5,394 bases of DNA from Hyphomicrobiales bacterium (GTDB lineage Bacteria > Pseudomonadota > Alphaproteobacteria > Rhizobiales > Xanthobacteraceae), in the NCBI GenBank assembly GCA_016201085.1, contig JACQDO010000431.1, positions 1 to 5,394 on the forward strand, in the 5' to 3' direction. Positions 1-5,088 of the stretch are shown here, one piece after another. How positions within the stretch are numbered: position 1 is the stretch's first letter; each line of letters begins with the position of its first letter. Under the pieces are notes generated by a model, which saw nothing but the letters and a program-made list of their open reading frames with translations, was not told where the DNA came from and made no database searches. Made by a program: the position numbers and the translations under genes.

Positions 1-746
1 AGCCCGATCGAGAACGGCGTGGCATGCCGCACCGAATTCCAGAATGCCGCCGGCGTCTGCCCCGACAGCAGCCGGCCGGAACGGTCGGTGATGGTGCCGG
101 AGATCATGACCGGGATATCGAGCTTGCGCTCGTCGCAGGCTTCGGCGATGGCGTAGATCGCCGCCTTAGCGTTGAGCGTGTCGAAGATGGTCTCGATCAG
201 CAGCAGGTCGACGCCGCCGTCGAGAAGGCCTTTGATCTGCTCGCAGTAAGACTTGCGCAACTGGTCGAAGGTGATGGCCCTGAATCCCGGATTGCTGACG
301 TCCGGCGAGATCGAGGCGGTGCGGTTGGTCGGGCCCAGGGCGCCGGCGACAAAACGGCGGCGGCCGTTCTCGGCCTCGGCATCGGCCGCGGCCTCCCGCG
401 CCAGCCTGCTGCCGGCCAGATTGAGCTCGTAGGCGATGCCTTCCATGCCGTAATCGGCCTGCGCGATCGACGTCGAGGAAAAGGTGTTGGTGGAGACGAT
501 GTCGGCGCCGGCCTTGAAGTAGGCGTAATGGATGTCGCGGATGGCGCGCGGCCGGCTGAGATTGAGCAGGTCGTTGTTGCCGCGCACTTCGCGGTTCCAG
601 GCGTCGAAGCGCGCGCCGCGATAGCCTTCCTCGTCCAGCTTGAGCGCCTGGATCATGGTGCCCATGGCGCCGTCGAGCACCAGGATGCGCTCGCGCATCA
701 GCGCGAGGAATGCGGAGCGGGTATTGGTCTTGGTCGAAACGTTCAT
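1..746 (-). CDS. metH: Methionine synthase (cobalamin-dependent), N-terminal part, cut by window edge
   Basis: MetH transfers the methyl group of 5-methyl-THF through cobalamin to homocysteine, making methionine in the cytoplasm. The visible 248 residues are the start of the homocysteine-binding (betaine-homocysteine methyltransferase-like) barrel. Visible motifs are [10 protein letters not shown] (residues 24-33), [47 protein letters not shown] and [16 protein letters not shown]. The last codons read SIG, which in the family is normally followed by LNCALG, so the first zinc-binding cysteine lies just outside the window. MetH is usually about 1200-1280 residues, so about four fifths are missing. 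The start ATG has a modest SD (GGAAAG, minus strand 756-751, 4-nt spacer). It is overlapped by the stop of a short upstream ORF (ATGA), which may couple its translation to metF. Family identity is very secure. The B12-independent enzyme MetE is unrelated in sequence. Confidence 0.97.
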   Translation of the reverse strand, partial: MNVSTKTNTRSAFLALMRERILVLDGAMGTMIQALKLDEEGYRGARFDAWNREVRGNNDLLNLSRPRAIRDIHYAYFKAGADIVSTNTFSSTSIAQADYGMEGIAYELNLAGSRLAREAAADAEAENGRRRFVAGALGPTNRTASISPDVSNPGFRAITFDQLRKSYCEQIKGLLDGGVDLLLIETIFDTLNAKAAIYAIAEACDERKLDIPVMISGTITDRSGRLLSGQTPAAFWNSVRHATPFSIG

Positions 747-829
747 GAGACTTTCCAAACGCACAGCGATAGCGACTCAATTGCAGGAAGGGCCGAGTGG
801 CGCCGCATTACCTTCATAAAACCGATCAT
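743..829 (-). CDS. Candidate 28-codon ORF bridging metF and metH
   Basis: This short ORF starts at an ATG that overlaps the metF stop (TGATG, 1-nt overlap). It ends in a TGA that overlaps the metH start (ATGA, 4-nt overlap). The predicted peptide begins [20 protein letters not shown] and ends CVWKVS. It is basic, with one Cys and one Trp, and matches no family I recognise. A full AGGAGG SD lies at 842-837 with an ideal 7-nt spacer, stronger than the SD directly in front of metH. What is seen is the ORF, the overlaps and the SD. That it is translated, and that its role is to pass ribosomes from metF to metH, is inference. Other readings: a chance ORF in an 82-bp gap, or the remnant of a longer metH N-terminus separated by a frameshift. 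Confidence 0.45.
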   Translation of the reverse strand: MIGFMKVMRRHSALPAIESLSLCVWKVS

Positions 830-842
830 CACGCCGCCTCCT
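826..842 (-). promoter_or_regulatory. SD and TGATG coupling site at the end of metF
   Basis: AGGAGG (842-837), a 7-nt spacer, then TGATG joins the metF stop to the ATG of the 28-codon ORF. The 17-nt sequence differs at only two positions from the sahR/metF junction (1750-1734). It decides that a ribosome can re-initiate at 829 although no long gene starts there. Confidence 0.6.
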
Positions 843-1737
843 GCGCCACCGGCCGTAAGCCCAGCAGGTGGCAGATCGCGTAGACCAGGTCGGCGCGGTT
901 CATGGTGTAGAAGTGGAAGGTGGTGACGCCGCGGTCGAACAGATCGACCACCTGTTCGGCGGCCACCGCGGCGGCGATCAGCTTGCGGGTGGTCGCGTCG
1001 TTATCGAGCCCCTGGAAGCGTTCGGCCAGCCATACCGGCACCGAAGCGCCGGCGCGCGCGGCGAAATTAGTCGCCGCCTTGAAGTTCTGTACCGGCAAAA
1101 TACCCGGCACGATCGGGATATCGATGCCGCGCGCACGCACGCGGTCGAGATAGCGGAAATAGAGATCGTTCTCGAAGAAGAACTGGGTAATGGCGCGCCC
1201 CGCCCCGGCATCGACTTTCGCCTTCAGCATGTCGATGTCGGCAGCCACGGTCGGGCTTTCCGGATGCTTCTCCGGATAGGCCGACACCGAGATTTCGAAA
1301 TCGCTATTGATGCGCTTGAGTCCGCCCACCAGGTCGGCGGCGTTCTCATAGCCGCCTGAATGCGGCGCGTATTTGGTGCCGGCGCCACCGATCGGATCGC
1401 CGCGCAACGCCACGATGTGGCGCACGCCGACGTCGTGATAGGCGCGCGCGATGCCGTCGACTTCCTCGCGCGTGGCGGCGACGCAGGTGAGATGCGCGGC
1501 CGGCGTCAGTTTCGTCTCGGTCAGCAGACGCCGCACCGTCGCATGCGTGCGCTCGCGCGTCGAACCGCCGGCGCCATAGGTGACGGAGACGAATTGCGGG
1601 GCCATCGGCTTGAGCCGCTCGATCGACTCCCACAGCGTCTTCTCCATCTCCTCGGTTGCCGGTGGAAAGAACTCGAACGACACCGCGATACGGCGGTGGC
1701 CGGCCGGCATGAAACGGCTGAGACGCGGAGCATTCAT
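829..1737 (-). CDS. metF: 5,10-methylenetetrahydrofolate reductase (MetF), complete
   Basis: MetF is a cytoplasmic FAD enzyme that reduces 5,10-methylene-THF to 5-methyl-THF, the methyl donor for MetH encoded next. The product is 302 residues, close to the 296 of E. coli MetF, and forms one TIM barrel. Visible signatures are SFEFFPP (20-26, where Glu22 corresponds to the catalytic Glu28 of E. coli), SVTYGAGGSTRERT (51-64), HIVALRGDP (107-115, with Asp114 matching Asp120 near the flavin), SVSAYPEKHP, and TQFFFENDLYFRYLDR. The open frame continues upstream into sahR. I chose the ATG at 1737 because it has a GGAGG SD (1749-1745, 7-nt spacer), gives the family length, and overlaps the sahR stop as TGATG. 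The overlap makes translational coupling to sahR likely. The enzyme looks intact. Confidence 0.96.
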   Translation of the reverse strand: MNAPRLSRFMPAGHRRIAVSFEFFPPATEEMEKTLWESIERLKPMAPQFVSVTYGAGGSTRERTHATVRRLLTETKLTPAAHLTCVAATREEVDGIARAYHDVGVRHIVALRGDPIGGAGTKYAPHSGGYENAADLVGGLKRINSDFEISVSAYPEKHPESPTVAADIDMLKAKVDAGAGRAITQFFFENDLYFRYLDRVRARGIDIPIVPGILPVQNFKAATNFAARAGASVPVWLAERFQGLDNDATTRKLIAAAVAAEQVVDLFDRGVTTFHFYTMNRADLVYAICHLLGLRPVAQEAA

Positions 1738-1750
1738 CACGCCACCTCCC
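1734..1750 (-). promoter_or_regulatory. metF: SD and TGATG coupling site at the sahR/metF junction
   Basis: GGGAGG (1750-1745), a 7-nt spacer and TGATG overlap the last codons of sahR. This fixes the metF start at 1737 and predicts termination-reinitiation coupling, so regulator and enzyme would be made from the same mRNA in linked amounts. Confidence 0.8.
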
Positions 1751-2741
1751 GCCGCGGCGAGACCGCCATCAACGCGCGGGCATCGCGCGCCAGCCACAGC
1801 GACACCGCGATGCTGCCGGCGCTGCCCGGCTCGGGCGCCAGGCTCTTGTGCATCAGCGGCTCGAGCCCGGACGCCGTCATCCATTGCGCCACCGTCTCGG
1901 GCGCGAAGCCGAGACGCCGATGCGCATATTGCTCGCGCAGGAATTCCAGCTCATGCGGCGCGAAGTCGACCACCAGCAGCCGTCCGCCCGGGCGCAACAC
2001 GCGCGCCGCCTCGCGAATGGCGCGCGCGCCGTCGTCGAGGAAGTGCAGCACCTGGTGCAGGATGACGACGTCAAAGGAATCGTTGGCGAGCGGCAGATCG
2101 TAGATGTCGCCCTGCCGCACGCTGCAATGTTTCAAGCCAGCGCGTTCCAGCCGGTCGCGCGCCAGCAGCAGCATGTCGAGCGAGAGGTCGAGACCGAGCC
2201 CGCGCTCGATCTCGGCTCCAAACAGTTCGAGCATGCGGCCGGTGCCGGTGCCGAGATCGAGCAGCGAGCGGAACGGCTGCTCCGACAGCGCGGCGCGGAT
2301 CGCGCCCTCCACCGCCGCGTCGGAGACGTGCAGCTTGCGGATGCGGTCCCATTCGGCGGCATGTTCGCGGAAATAGGCCTGCGCGGCGGCGGCGCGGGCT
2401 TGCCGCACCGAGGCGAGCCGGTTGCGGTCGCGCGCGATGGTCTGGTCGGCCGGATTGAGCCGCGCCAGCAGCGCGCGGGCGACCTCCGCCCCGCCGCCCT
2501 GCTCGGACAGGCGGAAGAAGGCCCAGGTACCCTCGCGGAAGCGCTCGATCAGGCCGGCCTCGGCCAGCAGCTTGAGATGGCGGGAAATGCGCGGCTGCGA
2601 CTGGCGCAGAATGTCGGTGAGGTCGGACACCGTCAGCTCGGCTTCGGCCAGCAATGCCAGCACGCGCAGCCCCGTCTCCTCGCCGGCCGCCGTGAGGGCG
2701 GCGTTGAGCGCGTCGAAGCCGAGCTGAGCGCCAGGGGTCAT
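1737..2741 (-). CDS. sahR: SahR-type ArsR-family repressor fused to a SAM-methyltransferase-like domain
   Basis: The 334-residue protein has an N-terminal ArsR winged helix (about 10-95), with recognition helix around SQPRISRHLKLLAEAGLIER (48-67) and a wing following it. A class I methyltransferase Rossmann domain (about 125-315) carries motif I LLDLGTGTGRM (160-170), an acidic GLGLDLS (181-187), QGDIYDLP (210-217), FDVVILHQVLHFLDD (223-237) and LRPGGRLLVVDF (249-260). The described SahR family is an ArsR repressor of SAM-cycle genes (ahcY, metE/metH, metF, metK). Its methylase-related domain binds S-adenosylhomocysteine, which releases it from DNA. Location directly before metF and metH, and a palindromic operator upstream, fit this role. 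The SD is weak (GGA, about 8 nt from ATG). Whether the domain also methylates anything cannot be told from sequence. The fold assignment is secure; the sahR name rests on architecture plus context. Confidence 0.88.
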   Translation of the reverse strand: MTPGAQLGFDALNAALTAAGEETGLRVLALLAEAELTVSDLTDILRQSQPRISRHLKLLAEAGLIERFREGTWAFFRLSEQGGGAEVARALLARLNPADQTIARDRNRLASVRQARAAAAQAYFREHAAEWDRIRKLHVSDAAVEGAIRAALSEQPFRSLLDLGTGTGRMLELFGAEIERGLGLDLSLDMLLLARDRLERAGLKHCSVRQGDIYDLPLANDSFDVVILHQVLHFLDDGARAIREAARVLRPGGRLLVVDFAPHELEFLREQYAHRRLGFAPETVAQWMTASGLEPLMHKSLAPEPGSAGSIAVSLWLARDARALMAVSPRREVA

Positions 2742-2774
2742 CGGATATCCAAATTCATGGGCCTGTTCCCACTA

Positions 2775-2792
2775 TATAAAGATATCTTTATA
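2775..2792. promoter_or_regulatory. Probable SahR operator: perfect 18-bp palindrome
   Basis: The sequence TATAAAGATATCTTTATA is a perfect 18-bp inverted repeat centred on GATATC. It is a strongly AT-rich island in otherwise GC-rich DNA, 33 bp upstream of the sahR start. Symmetry breaks immediately outside these limits. ArsR-family dimers bind such palindromes, and SahR sites as I remember them are AT-rich palindromes with this kind of core. It overlaps the likely -10 region of the sahR-metF-metH promoter, so binding would block transcription. The divergent trmO-like gene begins 165 bp away and could also be affected. A smaller GGATATCC palindrome (2743-2750) repeats the core next to the sahR start codon but lacks the AT flanks. 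Confidence 0.8.
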
Positions 2793-2813
2793 CGTTGAAA
2801 CGGCCGCCGGCAA
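2787..2813 (-). promoter_or_regulatory. Possible sigma-70 promoter of the sahR-metF-metH operon
   Basis: On the minus strand a TTGCCG (2813-2808) resembles a -35 box and a TATAAA (2792-2787) resembles a -10 box, separated by a short 15-bp spacer. The -10-like hexamer is the upstream half of the palindromic operator, as expected for direct repression. The AT-rich operator offers other -10 choices (for example TAAAGA, 17 bp after the -35), so the exact register is uncertain. Confidence 0.3.
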
Positions 2814-2957
2814 GTCCACTGTGGGGCCCACGTCGCAGTGGTAGCCGGTTAGGCGAAAATCCGTAAAAAATGTCGGCGTTCCTGGCTTGTTTGGCTACTG
2901 TTCTCTCCCGAAATCGCTCATTAATCGCGTTTAGGAACAGAACAGAACGAGCCAGCC
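2793..2957. other. Divergent intergenic region between sahR operon and trmO-like gene
   Basis: This is the remainder of the shared upstream region beyond the operator. I see a 6-bp inverted repeat (CCACTG 2816-2821 with CAGTGG 2836-2841) with a 14-nt loop and no T-run, so it is not a terminator. Just before the trmO-like start there is a threefold GAACA-type tandem repeat (2935-2949). I could not assign a convincing plus-strand promoter. No coding frame here has support. Confidence 0.5.
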
Positions 2958-3452
2958 ATGACCGCCAAGGATTTCGGCGTGCGCGAAGGCGAGGTAGCGG
3001 TCGAGCTGCCCGGGCAGCCCGACGCCGCGATCTATTTCATCGGCCGCATCCGCACGCCCTGGAGCGAGCGCAAGGACTGCCCGAAAAACGCCCGTGAATC
3101 CGACGCCGTCTGCACGGTCGAACTCGATGCGCGTTGGCGGGCGGGCCTCACCGACGTCGAGACTTGCAGCCACCTGGTGCTGCTCTATTGGATGGACAAG
3201 GCGCCCCGCCACCTCGCTTTGCAGGTGCCCGGGCATTACGGCAGCCCGCATGGCACATTTGCCCTGCGCTCGCCCGCCCGTCCCAACCCGATCGCCATGA
3301 GCGTGGTGCGGTTGGTCGGGATCGAGGACTGTAGCCTAAAGGTGGTCGGACTCGACTGCCTGGACGGTACGCCGCTCCTCGACATCAAGCCCTATTTCGC
3401 CTCCACCGACAGCGTGCCGGAGGCGGTGGTGGGCTGGCATAAGCGCACGTAG
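2958..3452 (+). CDS. trmO: TrmO/TsaA-family tRNA t6A37 N6-methyltransferase, short form
   Basis: TrmO (formerly YaeB/TsaA, UPF0066) uses SAM to N6-methylate threonylcarbamoyladenosine at position 37 of certain tRNAs. This beta-barrel enzyme is unrelated to Rossmann methyltransferases. The 164-residue protein shows IGRIRTPWSERKDCPKN (28-44), LVLLYWMDKAPR (73-84), the family signature FALRSPARPNPIAMSVVRL (101-119), and LDCLDGTPLLDIKPY (132-146). E. coli TrmO is about 235 residues and has an extra C-terminal part, so this is the short form common in other bacteria, and its substrate may differ. The SD is poor: the nearest purine-rich run is ACGAG, and AGGA lies over 20 nt upstream. The ATG at 2958 is nevertheless the first in frame and fits the domain start. 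It is divergent from sahR. Family secure; exact tRNA activity inferred. Confidence 0.85.
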   Translation: MTAKDFGVREGEVAVELPGQPDAAIYFIGRIRTPWSERKDCPKNARESDAVCTVELDARWRAGLTDVETCSHLVLLYWMDKAPRHLALQVPGHYGSPHGTFALRSPARPNPIAMSVVRLVGIEDCSLKVVGLDCLDGTPLLDIKPYFASTDSVPEAVVGWHKRT

Positions 3453-3553
3453 CGAGCAAAAAGGCCCTGAATAGACTGCGCCGCTTTGGTTCCATCCAAT
3501 CGCGAACATATGAGCAACGATGAACCGGAACCTTTGAACCTCCCGGGAGCTTG
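3453..3553 (+). other. Upstream region of the L,D-transpeptidase gene
   Basis: No gene is evident. The pentamer GAACC occurs three times at 3522-3526, 3528-3532 and 3536-3540, followed by the 10-bp palindrome CTCCCGGGAG (3540-3549). A GGAAC at 3527-3531 recalls the -35 of the EcfG general-stress sigma factor, but the matching -10 position reads GCTT instead of CGTT, so I do not call a promoter. I see no clear terminator for the trmO-like gene. Confidence 0.35.
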
Positions 3554-3588
3554 CCCCGACGAATGATGGATCAAGAGATTCATCGGGG
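3554..3588 (+). promoter_or_regulatory. Hairpin masking the ribosome-binding site of the L,D-transpeptidase gene
   Basis: The arms CCCCGACGAAT (3554-3564) and ATTCATCGGGG (3578-3588) are complementary at 10 of 11 positions (one C-A mismatch), with a 13-nt loop. The 3' arm holds the first four G residues of the SD GGGGAGG (3585-3591), and the ATG follows 5 nt after the SD. Folded mRNA would hide the SD, so the element could limit translation. A second anti-SD, CCTCCC at 3539-3544, is complementary to GGGAGG (3586-3591) and could form an alternative pairing. The structure is seen in the sequence; its regulatory role is inference. Confidence 0.5.
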
Positions 3589-3596
3589 AGGCCACC

Positions 3597-4310
3597 ATGT
3601 TCACCAAGTTCACCACCACCGCCGCGCTGATCGCCGCTGCCGCTTTGTCGTGCAGCGCCGCGCAGGCCCAGTCGCTGTTCGCCTTTCTCAACGCCCCCGC
3701 GCAGAGCCAGATGGCGCCGCAATACGAAGCCCTGCCGGCCGAACAAGATAATGCCGATGCGCAAATCGATCCGCGCCTACAGCGCCAGGTCGTCGGCTAC
3801 GCCACGCACGAAGCGCCCGGCACCATCGTGATCGATACCCCGAATACCGTGCTCTATTACGTGCTCGGCGGCGGCAAGGCGATCCGCTATGGCATCGGCG
3901 TCGGCCGCCAAGGCTTCACCTGGTCGGGCGTCAAGTCGGTCGCGCGCAAGGCGGAATGGCCGGACTGGTATCCGCCGTCCGAGATGATCAAGCGCCAGCC
4001 CTATCTGCCGCGCATGACGGCGGGCGGCCCCGGCAATCCGCTCGGCGCGCGCGCCATGTATCTAGGCTCCAGCGACTATCGCATTCACGGCACCAACAAT
4101 CCGGCCACCATCGGCAAGCAGGTGTCGAGCGGCTGCATCCGCCTCACCAACGAGGACGTGACCGATCTCTACAATCGCGTGCAGGTCGGCGCCAAGGTGG
4201 TGGTGCTGCCGATGACCGGCCCGGCCCTGGCGCAGGCGCATGCGACGACTTCGTCCTACGCGCCGGTCCCGCAGAGCAACATGCAACGGACCTGGGCCAG
4301 CATCCGCTGA
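3597..4310 (+). CDS. Exported L,D-transpeptidase (YkuD domain)
   Basis: L,D-transpeptidases act in the periplasm. They either form 3-3 peptidoglycan cross-links or attach proteins to the wall; rhizobial relatives include ones that join outer-membrane beta-barrels to peptidoglycan. The 237-residue product starts with a typical Sec signal (hydrophobic ALIAAAALSCSAA, cleavage probably after AQA at 24). A proline/glutamine-rich linker follows, then the YkuD domain at about 50-203. The active-site signature is complete: YRIHGTNNP with His164 and SSGCIRLTNEDVTDLY with nucleophile Cys180. AEWPDWYPP (118-126) is a usual motif of this subfamily. The tail (about 204-237) is low-complexity. The SD GGGGAGG lies 5 nt before the chosen ATG and is part of a hairpin. 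A strong terminator follows the gene, so it is probably a single-gene unit. The physiological substrate cannot be read from sequence. Confidence 0.94.
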   Translation: MFTKFTTTAALIAAAALSCSAAQAQSLFAFLNAPAQSQMAPQYEALPAEQDNADAQIDPRLQRQVVGYATHEAPGTIVIDTPNTVLYYVLGGGKAIRYGIGVGRQGFTWSGVKSVARKAEWPDWYPPSEMIKRQPYLPRMTAGGPGNPLGARAMYLGSSDYRIHGTNNPATIGKQVSSGCIRLTNEDVTDLYNRVQVGAKVVVLPMTGPALAQAHATTSSYAPVPQSNMQRTWASIR

Positions 4311-4352
4311 TCGCACGTCATCTGATTTCCTTGCAAACCTCCCCCCAAACTT

Positions 4353-4380
4353 GCCCGGCCATCGCGCCGGGCATTCTTTT
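4353..4380 (+). terminator. Intrinsic terminator after the L,D-transpeptidase gene
   Basis: A perfect 7-bp stem GCCCGGC (4353-4359) / GCCGGGC (4366-4372) with a 6-nt loop is followed by ATTCTTTT. It sits 43 nt after the stop codon. A second, weaker hairpin (CGCGGC 4382-4387 / GCCGCG 4393-4398) without a T-run follows directly. Confidence 0.85.
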
Positions 4381-4448
4381 GCGCGGCATAGCGCCGCGGC
4401 AATTGCTGACATCGATCAATGCCAAATCGTGCGGAGAGAATAGCAAAC

Positions 4449-4478
4449 GATGAGCGCTTCAACCTTCGGAGGCTCATC
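4449..4478 (+). promoter_or_regulatory. Hairpin placing the SD of the next gene at loop edge
   Basis: The perfect 7-bp inverted repeat GATGAGC (4449-4455) / GCTCATC (4472-4478) encloses a 16-nt loop. The SD GGAGG (4468-4472) lies in the loop, with its last base in the stem, and the spacer to ATG 4481 is 8 nt. Folded RNA would shorten the SD-start distance or expose the SD. A seven-base match can arise by chance, so this is only a candidate. Confidence 0.25.
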
Positions 4479-4480
4479 CG

Positions 4481-4975
4481 ATGTCATTGCAACGATATCT
4501 CTCCGCCGCCATCCTCGGTCTCTGCTGCGTCACGATCGCATCGAGTGCGTTATTGCATCCAGCCTTGGCGGAAATACCCGCCGAATACCTGGTGAAGGTG
4601 CAGGCGCGAATCGAGAGGTTATTCGACAACGGCAATATTTACGCCGTGCAGAACCGGCCGACGCGCGAGACGACATTCACGCTGTCGAGGCCGATACACC
4701 TCACAAAGATCATGACCTATCACTGGAACGATGGACGCGGCGCGCCAGCCGGTACGATCGGGCTGCGTGACGGCGCCGGCGAGATCTACGGCCCATGGGA
4801 AGCGGTCGGGCAGCCGGGTCAAGGCGGCGTTCCCAGCGCCTACTGGATCGTCGAGGGAGACCTCGAGCTCCCGGCCGGGACTTACACCTTTCTCGACTCC
4901 GATCCGTCCACCTGGTCGCAAAATGCCGGCAGCCGCGGCGCCGGCATGGTGATCATGGAGGGATATCGCGATTAA
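4481..4975 (+). CDS. Secreted protein of unknown function, 164 residues
   Basis: I cannot assign a function. The N-terminus is a clear Sec signal peptide (basic QRY, hydrophobic core, probable cleavage after ALA at residue 30). The mature 134 residues look beta-rich and low in cysteine. They run through LTKIMTYHWNDGRGAPAGTI (74-93), GEIYGPWEAVGQPGQGG (100-116), SAYWIVEGDLELPAGTYTF (119-137) and DSDPSTWSQNAGSRGAGM (139-156). This GTYT-DSDPSTWS-N-GS-G-G pattern is one I remember from extracellular beta-sandwich regions in various proteobacterial secreted proteins, but I cannot name a characterised member. The start has an SD GGAGG at 8 nt. The gene lies between two other exported-protein genes and is separated from the first by a terminator, so it probably has its own promoter. 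Likely location: periplasm or outside the cell. Confidence 0.85.
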   Translation: MSLQRYLSAAILGLCCVTIASSALLHPALAEIPAEYLVKVQARIERLFDNGNIYAVQNRPTRETTFTLSRPIHLTKIMTYHWNDGRGAPAGTIGLRDGAGEIYGPWEAVGQPGQGGVPSAYWIVEGDLELPAGTYTFLDSDPSTWSQNAGSRGAGMVIMEGYRD

Positions 4976-5000
4976 GTCAGCGAACGAATATTGCTTGTGG

Positions 5001-5019
5001 CGCGCCGTGCGCAGGCGCG
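5001..5019 (+). other. Short GC hairpin downstream of the secreted-protein gene
   Basis: The arms CGCGCC (5001-5006) and GGCGCG (5014-5019) enclose a 7-nt loop 25 nt after the stop codon. There is no T-run after it, so it is at best a weak or Rho-assisted terminator. Confidence 0.3.
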
Positions 5020-5023
5020 GGCC

Positions 5024-5051
5024 GTGACATCGCCGGTTTCCCGGTTAGGAT
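5024..5051 (+). promoter_or_regulatory. Possible sigma-70 promoter for the His/Tyr-rich secreted-protein gene
   Basis: GTGACA (5024-5029) matches the TTGACA -35 box at 5 of 6 positions. TAGGAT (5046-5051) matches TATAAT at 4 of 6, with a 16-bp spacer. A start site would fall about 30 bp before the ATG at 5089. It is placed by eye only. Confidence 0.35.
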
Positions 5052-5088
5052 AGGCGCGCAATAACGGGACGCGACAGGGAGCGCTCTC

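Noticed and set aside
747..828. SAM-II or other methionine-related riboswitch before metH
   Set aside because: The 82-nt gap reads as an ORF with an SD, and I see no pseudoknot-forming repeats or riboswitch core. Control by SahR explains the operon.
24..926. 300-codon plus-strand open frame opposite metH and metF
   Set aside because: It is the shadow of two well-identified genes on the other strand; its Arg/Gly/Asp-rich translation matches no family and it crosses the metF-metH junction.
2739..2758. Six-codon ORF (MNLDIR) ending in an ATGA overlap with the sahR start
   Set aside because: It has only a poor SD-like AGG, is too short to judge, and can easily arise by chance.
1848..2798. 316-codon plus-strand open frame opposite sahR
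   Set aside because: It is antisense to a gene with clear domain motifs and arises from high GC third positions.
2816..2841. Inverted repeat CCACTG/CAGTGG as a terminator
   Set aside because: The stem is only 6 bp with a 14-nt loop and no T-run on either side, and it lies between divergent genes.
3527..3552. EcfG general-stress promoter before the L,D-transpeptidase gene
   Set aside because: GGAAC is present, but the expected CGTT is GCTT at 17-bp spacing. The predicted start would also remove part of the leader hairpin.
3615..3662. Lipoprotein signal in the L,D-transpeptidase (LSC at 17-19)
   Set aside because: The lipobox is not canonical (ALSC with Leu at -2), and a good AQA signal peptidase I site follows.
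4450..4770. Open frame starting ATGAGCGCT ahead of the secreted-protein gene
   Set aside because: It overlaps the 4481 gene in another frame, lacks an SD, and the 4481 frame has a signal peptide and a GGAGG SD.
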